Part shown: piece by piece, positions 10,540 to 21,919 of the stretch
Layout: every line of letters starts with the position of its first letter
Position numbering within the stretch: position 1 is the first letter of the stretch
DNA from: Tulasnella sp. 424
Taxonomy: Eukaryota; Basidiomycota; Agaricomycetes; Cantharellales; Tulasnellaceae
DNA length: 64,000 nt
Reading direction: 5' to 3'
Assembly (NCBI GenBank): GCA_019633425.1
Contig: WSUB01000043.1
Coordinates: 206,902 to 270,901, forward strand
The notes under the pieces: model-generated
What the model saw: the letters and a program-made list of their open reading frames with translations, nothing else
Databases searched by the model: none
Told to the model about the DNA's origin: nothing
Position numbers and translations under genes: made by a program

Positions 10540-10743
10540 AATGACTAGTCTATCGCTGCATCTGATTTCAGGAACACCGAGTATATCATACTTCCTCAGA
10601 CCTTCAGACCGATGATCTTATCGATCATGATATCATCCCCTTGGACCAACGGTATATAAGCACGCCAACCTCTTCCCCTCTCTCCAGTTCTCCATCACAC
10701 CCACCACAACTCGTACCATCTTCTAAACTCATAATCATCCATC
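10540..10743 (+). promoter_or_regulatory. Promoter of lectin gene 2 (TATA box at 10653-10660)
   Basis: This is the duplicate of the promoter before lectin 1. TATATAAG lies about 90 bases before the ATG, and the GATCATGATATCATCCCC element is retained upstream. Confidence 0.6.
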
Positions 10744-12021
10744 ATGGTTCAAGGAGGCACTTACCGTATCCGCAACCGCAAGGTATGTTGGAACGGGCTG
10801 TCGATCGCGTCCAAACCTAACGTCTCAACCACTTCTCTCTCAGAGCGGAACCTATCTCGACGAGTCCAACAATGATCCTAATACCGTCCACGGATGGGCC
10901 AGCCGTCCCCAGAACGATAACCAAAAGGTTCGTCACCATCGTCTGGAAACAATTCACCCCAATCATCAACTTTCTAACACCAACACCCAGTGGGAACTCG
11001 AGGATGCTGGCAATGGGGGCTTCCGCCTCAGGAACGTCGGGCATAGTGATCGTTACCTCTCCACCAGTGGACCTCACGACAACGCCGCAGTCAAGGCTTC
11101 CTCTGGTGACCGAGATGTCTGGACCTTTAAGAACCAGGACGGTGGATACGTGTATGTATTTCCTAGTTTGAACTTCTTGTTTTCGGTAGGCAAAGAACTC
11201 TTTTGGACTTATCAGTTTGAAATTTTCCCCCCTGCCATTTAGCATCTATCTTCAAAACAGCAACCACTGCGTCGACCTCGATTATGGCAAGAAGGAGGAC
11301 GGCACTCGTGTAAGCGTCTGGGGCTTCACTGGAGCTCAACAGCAGATCTGGGAATTGGAAGAGGTTGGAGGGTAAGCGATATATTTATTTCCGGTGTAAG
11401 AGGGGAAAGAAAACTTATATTGATCCTTCCTTTCTTCTTTGCTTAGTGGGCACCGTGGAGGACAGCCTTCTGGCCAACAACAACAGCAGTGGCAACAACA
11501 ACAGCAGTGGCAACAACAACCGCAACAACAACCGCAATACCGAGGAGCTGTTCAACCCGGCACTTACCGCGTCAACAACGTCTTCACCAATACCCGTCTC
11601 GACCTTGCCGGTGGTGGCGCTAAAGACGGTACCCCGGTCATCGCCTGGTCCGCTGGCGCCGGTAGCAACCAAACTGTGCGTATTTTTCTGCCAATGTCCG
11701 GTTCCTTGAAGCTGACCATCAACCAAAAAAAAAACACCGTAGTGGATCTTGGAATCTGGAACCAACGGCTACCGCTTCAAGAACGGTGCATCTGGTAGTT
11801 ACCTCGGCTATAACAATCTCGAGCAGGGCGAGTTGCTCGTCGGTCGTGGCCAGCCCCTCGAGTGGACCGTCTCTCAGGCCGACCAGGGTTACCAGATCCA
11901 CCCGGCCCAGAACCAGAATTTGGTCGTTGACTTGGCTGAGGGTAAGAGGGATGATGGTGCCAAGATCTGCCTGTGGGCCAACAACAACGCCAACAACCAG
12001 AAATGGAACTTCAACGCCTAA
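10744..12021 (+). CDS. Two-domain ricin-B-type (beta-trefoil) lectin 2
   Basis: Six exons (10744-10782, 10844-10927, 10991-11151, 11243-11371, 11447-11675, 11743-12021) encode 306 residues with the same intron positions as lectin 1. Both trefoil domains are intact (MVQGGTYRIRNRKSGTYLDE at the start, NNQKWNFNA at the end; QxW motifs NQKWELE and QQIWELE). The main difference is the linker, where CAA/CAG repeats have grown into a run of Gln interrupted by regular Trp (roughly residues 150-172). The role should match that of its tandem partner, a soluble glycan-binding protein. Linker growth may change the spacing of the two binding domains. Confidence 0.9.
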
Positions 12022-12345
12022 TTTCGTCGTCACGTTAAAAACCCCCTGCCCATGTGTATTAGTTACTCTTTGAAATGTTGATGGAAAGGTTTTGATAACG
12101 TACCTAAGTGACATGAGTATTACTGCACTGAAGTTGGATGCTGGAGACGGTTGACGGAGACGGGGACTGTGCAGAACAGGGTAACGTGACCCTGAGCGCG
12201 TTCAATGTTTGACTGCCCCCACTATTCAAACTAACACCAAGACCGCTTTGAACGCCGCTCTTTCGCTAGAGGCGCTTGCTTCTACCCCTCAAGACCAAAT
12301 TGCCCACGCACACTCTCTGTGCACACGTGTGTCCGACGACAAAAA

Positions 12346-15300
12346 ATGGAAGGCGTTGGCAAAGTCCGCTGGGCATTCGATCAACATGCCATCGCCAACT
12401 CGTTCGCCTCTGATGGGAGCTCGTGAGTGAAAAAGACCATACATTTTGGCGACAGTGCAGCTAGCCTAACCAATTGTCAATTCCCCTCTCCTTCCGACGC
12501 ATTAGGCCGTCTGTATCATCAGAAAGCAACAGCACGTCAACCGTAGCGTTCGTCAACAATCAACTCATCAATCATGGCTTCGTCCGCGCCCCCGGTCTAC
12601 CCTTGGAATCCTTGTCCACAAAAGACCAAGATACAGCGGCAAAGTGCTTAATGGGCATGCTCGGGCAACGAATGGTTAGTAAAAATACCGCCAAAGCACT
12701 TATCCGTCGTCGGTCTGACTGCCATCCTCGCGATACCCTCTAGGATGATGTCGCCAGAGCAGACGAAGTCGCCACGAAGCTACGAACATTAACGTATGAT
12801 TTCGAACGACTCTCGTCATTCAATAAAGCTTTAGAAGATAAAGTTGTTCACGCGGAACGTGAAGCAGAGCTCTTCCGTTCTAAAATGAAGTACGTACTGG
12901 AATAACCAACCCTATTTTTCGCCTGCCGAGAGGTCTCATCTAATCTCATTGTCCCCCTCCCCCCACCCCTTTTTACTTCAACCTCAGCGCCGCCTCCAAG
13001 CACCAAGCAGCTGCCGAATCCGCTCACAAGCAAACAAACGCTCAACTCTCGAAAGCTCGAACCGATTTACAATACGCGCGGTCAACTGCTCAGAATGAAA
13101 TCAAGAGGAAAGAGAAAGAGGTGGAGAGGATATTGGAAAGGTGGACCAAGATCTGCAACGAACAAGCTCGGTTGGGAAGCGTTGGGACTGGGATGGTGTG
13201 CGCGAATTTGGCGATCGTTGAAGGAGAGAAGGGACCATTAGTGAGTGTGCCTCCCCCGGGCCTCTGCTCTTACGCTCGGTGTTCCTGGTTTGTTAATAAG
13301 ACTGCATCTTCTGAAGGGCGACTCTGTGATGGAGAGAGCCATGTCCGACCTGGAAACTTCTCGGGCGCGACTGGTGGAGGAAAACGACGCGTTTCGGGAT
13401 GTCGTGCTCTCTGCTGCACGAGGGTTACAATCTCTAATAAATGAGCTGGATCCTAGCCTGACAGAGGTATGAATGCCTTTCAGACAAGATGGGTCTCAAT
13501 GCACATACTTACTGGTCGATCCAACAGCCTCCACCGCTGCTCACCGCCGCCCAATTATTTGCTTCACCAGCTACCGGCCCCACTGCGACAGTCGCATCCC
13601 TCTACGACCCTTCGGCTCACGCTATTACGGCACATCTGAAGATGAAGGATATGATGGCCGCTGTACGTCAACGTGTGGAAGATATGGAGGTCAAGTTGGC
13701 GGAAAGGACGGCGCTGAAGGAGAAAGAAAGGATGTTGGAGCAGGAGATGGAGGAAAGGAAGGCGGCGATGCGAGAACTGGAAGTAGTGCGAGGGGTCGTG
13801 GACGAATTGAAAGACGAGATCGGTATGACTTTAGTCCGCTGGACGTGGGATGAGTAATGAATTGACACTTTCAATATTCTTAGCTCGTCAGACGATGTCC
13901 TCGGAGGAGCAGAAGAACGCTTTCGAGAAGCTATTGTCGGATGAAGATTTCCTTCAAGGACTTGCCAAAAAGGCAGCCGCACAAGCGAAAGCAAACGAAT
14001 CCACGTAAGTTATGCCATCCATCCCCAACTTGAAATGAAGTGACCCAGCTTTCATCTTTCGGAACCTAGAGATTCGATCGTCCTTGCAACCGCTGCCGAC
14101 TTGGAAGCAAGAGAGGAAGCCTTGAAACGGGAACAGGCAGAGTTCGCCGAGGCTGCAGCGAGATTGGACGAAGAAAGGGCAGCGCTTGAGGTTCGGTGAC
14201 GATTGGCCACAGCATTAGGGTCGTTGCTGACCCATTCGTTTAGGCTGAGCGACAACAATTATCGGAGGAGAAGCATCATTTCAATGCTCAACGATTGCTC
14301 TCACAACAACCAGACTCACCGGAGCTTCGGCACGAGCGAGATATGGTCGAGGGACTGTCCTCGGGCAGCCGGAAATCGCTGGACGGAGAGTTGGAACCTA
14401 GCGCGGGCAGGGTTCATCACGTACGCCGCTCGCGGAACTCCCTCGGCGTACCCAGCGCGGACGCATTGCCTGAGCCAAGCGTTCCCGCAAGCAAGGCAGG
14501 CGGTAAAAAGAAGGCTGTAGGGTTCCAACCTGGACAAGAGGATCACATCGGAGCACTCAAGTCCCCTCCACCTACAGAGCCCGAACCCGAGCCCAAAGAC
14601 GATGTCCCGCCTCCTCGTAAATCAAAGGCAACTACTCCTCCTCAGAATAAAACCACCTCCACAAACCCGTTCGAAGCGGTGTTGAGGAGTTCGGCCCAGC
14701 GACCGCGTCCAGTCTTCACCGGGAATGGTCTTCCGTCATTCCAGCCTGTTGGCGCGTTACCAGTGGGACCGGTAGATTCCACTATTCCTCCGACAAAGTC
14801 GGGCACCGCCTCGTCGAGCTCCGGCAAAAGCAATTCGAGCTCAAAAGACGACCGAAGCAAGTCTCGTCAGCCAAAACAAGGGACAACGCTCAAGCGATCC
14901 CCACCAACAAAGCCGTCCGGGAACCCAACTCAAATCACACCCCCGATATTCACTCACCGCCGCATCGTAGGCAAGAAGCACCAGTATGCTCCTGCGGTAC
15001 CGTCGCCTCTATCGAAAATGATGAGGAGGGCCGACTCGAGCACCGAATCTCCAGACGGTCTTCAAAATTCGCTAAACAGAGGTCGGGAAGATAACTCGTT
15101 CTCCCCTTCCACTAGCGCCCTTGCCGCCGTTGTAGCGAGCGGAGGGAGAAGCAATGGAGGAATCGCTGCAGCGACGGCCGCTTCCATAGCAGCTGCTTTC
15201 AAGAGCGTTCCTCCGCTTGACTTTGGCCCGCGTTCTGGAAGCCCCGGAGATGATGACGGAGAGTGGGTCAACGAGGAAGATGGTGGGGAACAGAACATTC

Positions 15301-15827
15301 CTGGTCCGTCGTTTGCGCGACCTCCGTCGGAAACGCCACCATCTCCGCCGCCACTCGTCCAGCGCAACCTGGCACCATTAACCGAAGACGAGCTGACTAT
15401 GGAGCCGAAATCCAAGCCGCCGGTTAGCAGGCCTGGTGCGGTCAGGAAACCATCTCTTTCCTCCAAGCCGCCAGTCCGACCGCCAATGAATGCACTCCTC
15501 AAGACCAAAGCTGTGAAGTCATCCGTCGCACCTTCCACCTCATCCACAAAACCGGTCGCAGGGGCTCAGCAGAAAGAGAAGGAGAACGTCCCGACCGTTG
15601 CGAGGGCGTCGTCGAGGGTGCCGACCAGGCCTGTTTCTACAAATAGTCCCGTGAAGGCCGTAGCGGGGAAGGTTGTGATGGGCAAGTCGACTTCCAGGTC
15701 GACGATTGCCTCGTTAGCCGCGAAGATAGAGAAGAAAGGCGTAGTCCCAAAGCCAGCCAGGTCGTTAGTGAAACCAAAAGCCCTCCCTTCAAGGAGTGCT
15801 CAACCTGCTGTGGCGTCGAAGAAATAA
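12346..15827 (+). CDS. ADIP/Msd1-type coiled-coil protein (SSX2IP homologue)
   Basis: Nine exons (12346-12422, 12506-12674, 12744-12889, 12988-13240, 13317-13466, 13528-13822, 13884-14004, 14070-14190, 14244-15827) give 971 residues. The N-terminal part shows the ADIP domain pattern: FVNNQLINHGF, then LMGMLGQRM, then a long coiled coil with KRKEKEVERILERW. The family comprises vertebrate SSX2IP/ADIP and yeast Msd1, which anchor microtubule minus ends at the centrosome or spindle pole body. The last ~500 residues are Ser/Pro/Lys-rich and disordered, a plausible microtubule-binding tail. The start at 12346 gives the best in-frame first exon; an earlier start is possible. The first exon lies just downstream of the lectin duplication's 3' flank. 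Confidence 0.8.
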
Positions 15828-16171
15828 CTCTGTACTCTATCATTGTAGCTGGTGTATTCGGTGGCCCTTTGCGCTTCTTTGTTAATTATCGGTTGGTTCG
15901 ATCTTGCTATTTATCTGTGACTTGTTCCCTTGCCCGTTTAGTTGACATAGTTTTTCACGTTGCAAATAATAACAATAAATCACTCATAGCTAGGATTGGG
16001 GAGTCTTATAATACTCTCAAGTTGCGCAGAACGCGCTCTGAGCTTGGTTCCATGGGCGACCAAAGGGCCGGAAATAGCGGTCCACAAGAACAATATATAG
16101 ACAACCGATAGACCTGAATGAATAAAATCCCTAATGAAGTATATATAGCCAAGCCTTGACCCATTAAGCCC
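15828..16171. other. Convergent intergenic region
   Basis: This separates the 3' ends of the ADIP gene and membrane-protein copy 1. The right half (about 16085-16171) is repeated at 18125-18215 beside copy 2. It holds only 3' flank sequence. Confidence 0.5.
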
Positions 16172-17794
16172 TCAACTCTGTAAGTTAGATCCGTATCCGT
16201 CAAGGCCACGACCAATACCATCTCCACGGATGTTCATTGGCACCCTAAACGGATTGCCATAGCTGACATGCCGCTGTCGAACCAAAGCACCGACGGTATC
16301 CTTCCACTGCCCAAACCATTCCCCTTCTCGCAGTCCAACTAATTGCGAAACTCCTCTCGGGGTTTGCTTTAACAGTAACTTGGTTGGTTCGGCGACCAAG
16401 TTAGGGTGGTTCGTGTTATACTCGGCTTGGTACTCTTCGGTAGTTTGGCCCGGTCGAGAATCCGTCAGGTGAACCCATTTCGTCAAAGCGAACGAGCTCC
16501 CGGCAACGTGCCAATCACCCCCACCGTACGAGCTGAACCGCTTAAACGGCCAAATGACGAGAGGGTAGACGAGAAGAATCCACAACAGGATGTACCACCA
16601 TATGTTGCTGAGCATCTTGGATAACTTGTTATCCCCTCGAACTGAGACTTGGTTGTGCGAGAAGCGGAAAGTAACGCCCGTGGTTCCGTGTTGGGAATAG
16701 TTCGCTGCGATGACGGATTTAAGTGCGGCTTCGAGTTGGCCCCAGTTCCATCCGTACACCTCTTTAGCGAAAACGAACTCCTTCAACATCCTCTGGCTCC
16801 TTGTGTACTCGTCTGCCCAATCACGGAGGGCCCTGATCGGAGGACGGAGATTGAAGTCGTCGATGCCTTCGAGTTTGGTGTTGGCTGCGCCTTGGAAGAC
16901 GTCTCGAGCAATTGGCTCTTCGATATTCGCCTCTGTTCCGCGCGTCTCGCCAGGTAGAAGCACCCAAGATGGCAAGCCGTAAGTGAATCGCCGCTCCTTC
17001 CTTCCATCGGCTGAGCCCTTCTCGACGTCGGTCGCCTTCCTTCTCCAGTTGGACTTTGTGGACATGGCCTTCTTCCCAGCCTCCAGATCCGTTGTCGAGG
17101 TTTCGTCGCCGACCATATAGGGCGTGTTGTCGACCTGCCGCTTCCTGTCTCCGCGATGAGCAGGCTCTCGGTCTCCGACGATCCATACCGGAGGGCCGCG
17201 AGGCTCGGAAAGGATGTGCTGTGTAACGTCGATCTCAAACGCAAAGTCGGTGATCGTCTCGGTGTAGGTTTCGGTAGCCGTATAAGTATGGCCGTTCGAG
17301 TCTCTTCGCGTCACATGACGAGTGCGTACTTCTTGATGGGATCCGTGGAATATGACGGTGACGGTTGGGGGTTTAGCGCCTTCCTGGAGCAGGAAGCGAT
17401 ACAGCGCTTCGCCTGTTGTCACGGCGTCAAGGGTCAGACTACGCCGTTCACCCAAAAATAACACGAGAGATATTGCAAAGGACTCACCATCCGTGTTGAG
17501 GTGATGGTCATGGGAGAAAACATTGCCATCGTCGTCCTCGTCTTTCTTCGCGTCATAATGAGAGAATTCTGGAGGAGGTTCGGGGGGATAACCTGAAGGC
17601 CCTGATGGAAAGTCGTCTCGTCCAACAGGTTGTATTTCGTCTCCTCCGATGGTTTTCACTGAAGGTCCGCTTTCAGGTTCTTTCAGAGCGTCGCCATCGT
17701 CCGCTGGCAGTTTTCGCTCCTTTTCATCCCCAGTCCAGTCTGCTGCGGTTGGTTCCACTTTTCTGTCACGGTCAAATGCAGAAACTCCTTCCAT
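16172..17794 (-). CDS. Single-span membrane protein, unknown function, copy 1
   Basis: Two exons (17794-17488, 17412-16172) encode 515 residues. The N-terminal ~100 residues are acidic and Pro-rich. A folded-looking domain follows (TYTATETYTETITDFAFEID, then a PPVWIVGDREPAHRG block). A conserved region (DWADEYTRSQRMLKEFVFAKE) precedes one strong hydrophobic span (WWYILLWILLVYPLVIWPF), and a C-terminal domain ends GDGIGRGLDGYGSNLQS. I do not recognise the family; related proteins occur in basidiomycetes by impression only. The splice is supported by copy 2, whose matching intron contains a stop. Here the 75-nt intron is in frame and open, so an unspliced form would add 25 residues. Confidence 0.75.
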   Translation of the reverse strand: MEGVSAFDRDRKVEPTAADWTGDEKERKLPADDGDALKEPESGPSVKTIGGDEIQPVGRDDFPSGPSGYPPEPPPEFSHYDAKKDEDDDGNVFSHDHHLNTDGESFAISLVLFLGERRSLTLDAVTTGEALYRFLLQEGAKPPTVTVIFHGSHQEVRTRHVTRRDSNGHTYTATETYTETITDFAFEIDVTQHILSEPRGPPVWIVGDREPAHRGDRKRQVDNTPYMVGDETSTTDLEAGKKAMSTKSNWRRKATDVEKGSADGRKERRFTYGLPSWVLLPGETRGTEANIEEPIARDVFQGAANTKLEGIDDFNLRPPIRALRDWADEYTRSQRMLKEFVFAKEVYGWNWGQLEAALKSVIAANYSQHGTTGVTFRFSHNQVSVRGDNKLSKMLSNIWWYILLWILLVYPLVIWPFKRFSSYGGGDWHVAGSSFALTKWVHLTDSRPGQTTEEYQAEYNTNHPNLVAEPTKLLLKQTPRGVSQLVGLREGEWFGQWKDTVGALVRQRHVSYGNPFRVPMNIRGDGIGRGLDGYGSNLQS

Positions 17795-18009
17795 CGTCGC
17801 CAGCTGCCGAGTCGTCAAAGTCGTGGAAATGGGTGAGAGGAGTTGAGGGGGAGAAGAGGGGGGAGAGAAGGTGAGATGCCGATCGACGTGGTATAAATAC
17901 GGGTCCCTCGTTGCACCGCCAGATCCCTAATTTGGAACTCCGGTCTCGGCTTGGCCTGACCCTCACTTGGCCGTCCCTGGCCCTCTCTTTTATTTACATG
18001 GCGACGCTT

Positions 18010-18118
18010 ACCCAGCATTACCTAAGTCAAGCGTTCCCACAATCAAGGCAGGGAGGCTGGGTTCCAATCTGGACAATAGGACCCCATCAGAGCAACACTC
18101 AAGTCCCCTCCAGCTCTG
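18010..18118 (+). pseudogene. Orphan fragment of the ADIP gene (exon 9)
   Basis: This resembles ADIP coding sequence at about 14451-14576 in the same orientation: shared runs include CAAGCGTTCCC, GGGTTCCAA-CTGGACAA and CACTCAAGTCCCCTCCA. It sits directly beside the 3' flank of membrane-protein copy 2. It is what remains of an ADIP copy that was duplicated together with the membrane-protein gene. Confidence 0.7.
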
Positions 18119-18215
18119 CAGCGTTCCACAAGATCAATACATAGACAACCGATAAAAATGAATGAATAAAATCCCCAATGAAGCATATATAGCCAACCCG
18201 TGACCCATTAAACCC

Positions 18216-19984
18216 TCAACTTTGTAGGTTAGATCCGTATCCGTCAAGGCCACGACCAATACCATCTGCACGGATATTCATTGGCGTCTTCAACGGATTG
18301 GCATAGCTGACATGCCGCTGTCGAACCAAAGCACCCACGGTATCCTTCCACCGCGCAAACCACTCCCCTTCTCGAAGTCCAACCAGTTGTGAAACTCCGC
18401 TTGGGGTTTGCTTTAACAACAACTTCCGCGGTTCGGCGACTAGGCTAGGGTGGTTCTTGTTATACTCGGCTTGGTACTCTTCGGCAGTTTGGCCCGGTCG
18501 AGAATCCGTCAAGTGAACCCATTTCGTCAAAGCGAAGGAGCTCCCAGCAACGTGCCAGTCACCCCCACCGTACGAGCTGAACCGCTTGAACGGCCAGATG
18601 ACGAGTGGGTAGATGAGAAGAATCCACAAGAGGAGGTACCACCCCAAGTTGCTGAGCATCTTGGATAACTTGTTGTCCCCTCGAACTGAGACTTGGTTGT
18701 GCTGGAAACGGAAAGTGACGCCCGTGGTTCCGGCTTGGGAATAGTTTGCTGCGATGACGGATTTAAGTGCGGCTTCGAGCTGCCCCCAGTTCCATCCGTA
18801 CACCTCTTTAGCGAAAACGAATTCCTTTAACATCCTCTTGCTCGTGGTGTACTCGTCTGCCCAGTCACGGAGAGTCCTGACCGGAGGCCGGAGGTTGGAA
18901 TCGTCAATGCCTTCGAGTTTGGTGTTGACTGCGCTCTGGAAGACGTCTCGAGCAACTGGGTCTTCGAGATTCGCCTCTGTCCCGGGCGTCTCGCCAGGTA
19001 GAAGAACCCAAGCTGGCAAGCCCCAAGTGAATCGCCGATCCTTCCTTCCTTTGGCTGAGCCCTTCTCGACGTCGGTCGCCTTCCTTCTCCAATTGGACCT
19101 AGTGGACATGGCCTTCTTCCCAGCCTCCAAATCCGTCGTCGAGGTTTCGTCGCCGACCATATACGGCGTGTTGTCGACCTGCCTCTTCCTCGTTCCACGA
19201 TGGGCTGGCTCTCGGTCTCCGACGATCCATACAGGAGGGCCGTGAGGTTCGGGAAGGAGGTGCTGTGTAAGGTCGATCTCAAACGCAAAGTCGGTGATCG
19301 TTTCGGTGTACGTTTCGGTGGCAGTGTAAGTCCGGCCGTCCGAGTCTGTTCGGGTTACTTGGCGGGTGTGTGTTTCTTGATGGCATCCGAAGAACAAGGC
19401 GGTGACTGTTGGGGGCTTAGCCCCTTCTTGGAGCAGGAAGCGATACAGCGCTTCGCCTATCCGAAGGGTGAGACTACATCCAAAAATAAAACAAGAGAGA
19501 TTGCAAAGGACTCACCATCTCTGTTGAGATGATGGTCATGGGTGAAAACGTTGCCATCGTCGTCCTCGTCTTTCTTCGCGTCGTAGTGAGAGAATTCCGG
19601 AGGAGGTTCGGGGGGATAACCTGAAGGACCTGATGGAAAGCCGTCTTGTGCGACAGGTCGTATTTCGTCCCCTCCGATGGTTTTCACCGAAGGTCCGATT
19701 TCCGGTTCTTTGCCGCCATCGTAAGCTGGCAGTTTTCGCTCTTTTTCATCCCCAGTCGAGTCCGCTTCGGTTGGTTCCACTTTCCCGTCGCGGTCGATTG
19801 CCGAGACTCCTTCCACGGGTCGGATTTTGTCTCCTCCAATGGTTTTCACTGAAGGTCCGCTTTCAGGTTCTTTCAGACCATCGCCATCGTAGGCTGGCGG
19901 TCTTCGCGGTGTTTCATCCTCAGCCCAGTCCGCTTCGGTAGGTCCCTCTGTCCTGTCGCTGTCGAATGCGGAGACTCCTTTCAT
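18216..19984 (-). CDS. Single-span membrane protein, unknown function, copy 2
   Basis: Two exons (19984-19516, 19456-18216) encode 569 residues, closely similar to copy 1 across the whole downstream domain, membrane span and C-terminus (GDGIGRGLDGYGSNLQS-type end). The N-terminus is longer because a ~55-residue unit is present twice: residues 1-57 and 58-111 both run from GVSA.D.D to SVKTIGGD.IRPV. The intron 19515-19457 contains an in-frame stop, proving that splicing is needed. 5' and 3' flanks are also shared with copy 1, so the pair arose by tandem segmental duplication. Confidence 0.75.
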
Positions 19985-20251
19985 CGTCGACAGCTGTCGA
20001 GTCGTCAGGGTCGTGAAAAGGGGGAGGGAGAATAGGAGCGGAAGGGAAGCGGAAGGGGGAGATCTCGGGAGGCGGGATCGACGTGGATTTAAATAGCGGC
20101 TCCTTATTGTTCCTTATTTGGAACTCCGTTCTTGGCTTGGCAGGTCCCTCACTTGGCAGTGCCTGGCCCTCTCTTTATTAGTTTATGTAATACATGGCGA
20201 CAAAAGACGCGATTTATTATCCATTCAGCTGGAATTCTCTATGTAGAGGCT

Positions 20252-21716
20252 TTAGAGCCAACCTTCACTCAACCCGCTTGCCAGCATACTTGCCTCCTCC
20301 TCATCCTCCTCGTCAAATTCGATCAACCGAGGCTTTGCAGGATATGGAGCCGTGGCCAGCGCATACTTGATAAGAGCAGGTTCAAGAATGTAGAGGAATC
20401 GGCTCCTTTGTATTCTATTCTTCGCGTGACGTCGAAGCTCGAAACGAAGAGCTGGCATAGAGTAGAGGACTCTCGAGACTGTTGCATGTAGAGCTAGAAA
20501 ACGATGATCAGGTAGTTCGAGAGGTGCTGTCGAGCTGTTTGAGATTAGTTGGGGGCTAAGAGACCTAGCCACAGACGCAGATGTCGCGAGGTACACGTCG
20601 GTGCCGCTGGGGACAGGCGAGGGCTCCTGGATTGTGCTGCAAGTAGAGATCAAGCGATATTTATGTGGCCCCTGTCGTTGAAGCGAACTCAGGCAAAGTT
20701 TCGAAGAAGAACTCTCGATAACCGGGTGCGAATCGAGACTTACCGGCTGCGGTACAAAGCATACGTCCATATTCTTAAAGAGGAACGCGTGAAGTGAGTC
20801 GAGGGTTAAGAAGTTCGCTGGCCGTGACAAGCACGCCAAATCGTCTATAGGAATTCCTGAATACTCTGACATGAATTTCGCGATTTCTGTAGACCGTTGT
20901 TTAACCTGGCCGGTAGCAGAGTTCGATAAAGTGAGACAAGCCCACAAGGTGAAAACAATACGGGTCACGTACCAAGCTGAGCCCGGTATGGTGGAACGAG
21001 GCTGCGTTCGAGGAAAGTCGAGAAATTGGAAGAATAGGAATTACTTCGAGATCAGAAGCTTCAGAAAGTGGGTCCCCGGAGGTTCCCGTACAACATTTGC
21101 CCGTGACCGGACACATAAAACCATCGCGAACCATGACCTGTGAGGCAAAGTGGGCCGCGTCACTATTAGTTTGGCCATAAGTTCTGAAGATAATCCGGCG
21201 CACCATGCTTTTTAATAGGGTAATGTCCTTGCTTGCCTCGTGGAGAGTTTGTGGCGTGACAACGAAGGTCGTGCGGTCCACTGGCATCGGCGTTGTGTTC
21301 CCCCAGTCAGTCGTAATCAAAGTGTGCACTGCCAGCAGGAGTTTGTCACAGGAAGCCTCGAGAAGTTTCATTAGAGAGAGCTTACTGGGAATAATGAGCT
21401 TCTCGATGTACTCCTCAGCTAGGGATTGAATAGCGGCTCTGTCTGTGCAACCGATGATCTGTTTTACAATGCGCATGAAGGACTCGCGATTAGGAGAGTA
21501 GTAAATCAGTTCGTCGAGCAGATGGAAGGTATAGTCTTGGTTTAGCATTGGAACGCGTGGAGTAGGTCCATTCCTGTAGTCAGCGAGTCTGTGCAGCGCT
21601 TGCAGGAGGACCGAGCGCATCTCCGCGTCAACGTAGATACCCGCCCAAACCGTCTCCTCACTATGTTCGTCTTGACTGTGCATTCCCTTTCCTGACTTCT
21701 GCCTGGAGGACGGCAT
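20252..21716 (-). CDS. HNH-endonuclease-like protein, active site degenerate
   Basis: Two exons (21716-20973, 20905-20252) encode 465 residues. The architecture matches the HNH-type proteins abundant in mushrooms: a helical N-terminal half, ASQVMVRDGFMCPVTG (zinc/beta-hairpin region), a spacer, then the strand that normally reads xxAHIIPFS, and later NFLTLDSLHAFLF with the Asn and last His of the motif. Here the first motif is LEVIPILPIS, so the first catalytic His is replaced. A C-terminal ALHATVSRVLYSM helix and a final acidic run (EEDEEEA) complete the family pattern. It is probably catalytically weak or inactive. Function in fungi is unknown. A further small intron in exon 2 cannot be excluded. 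Confidence 0.72.
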
Positions 21717-21919
21717 CTTGTGCTTGAAATGCGGGCTGGTGGAACCGAAAGGCAAAAAAGTAAACAAAGCGATGCTGACAAACCAAACTCGTGCAAACAG
21801 CGGAAGCGCGTTCTTTCAACCTCATCCCAGCAGCCTCAGCCGACAGATTCTGGCACCTTCAAGACGGTTAACGGCGTACTTGAAAAGAGCCGGCACGCCT
21901 CTCAGTAGCCTGTTATACA

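Larger units (their letters stand above)
8846..12237 (+). repeat. Tandem duplication of a ~1.7-kb lectin gene unit
   Basis: Promoter, gene and 3' flank are all repeated: unit 1 is about 8846-10520 and unit 2 about 10540-12237, with start codons 1676 bases apart. The 3' flanks share a long stretch beginning TGACATGAGTATTACTGCAC. Introns are at identical places in both genes. Confidence 0.85.

Noticed and set aside
12209..12430. Possible earlier start of the ADIP gene (frame from TTG 12209)
   Set aside because: It is in another frame and lies in the duplicated lectin 3' flank; the ATG at 12346 joins the later exons in phase.
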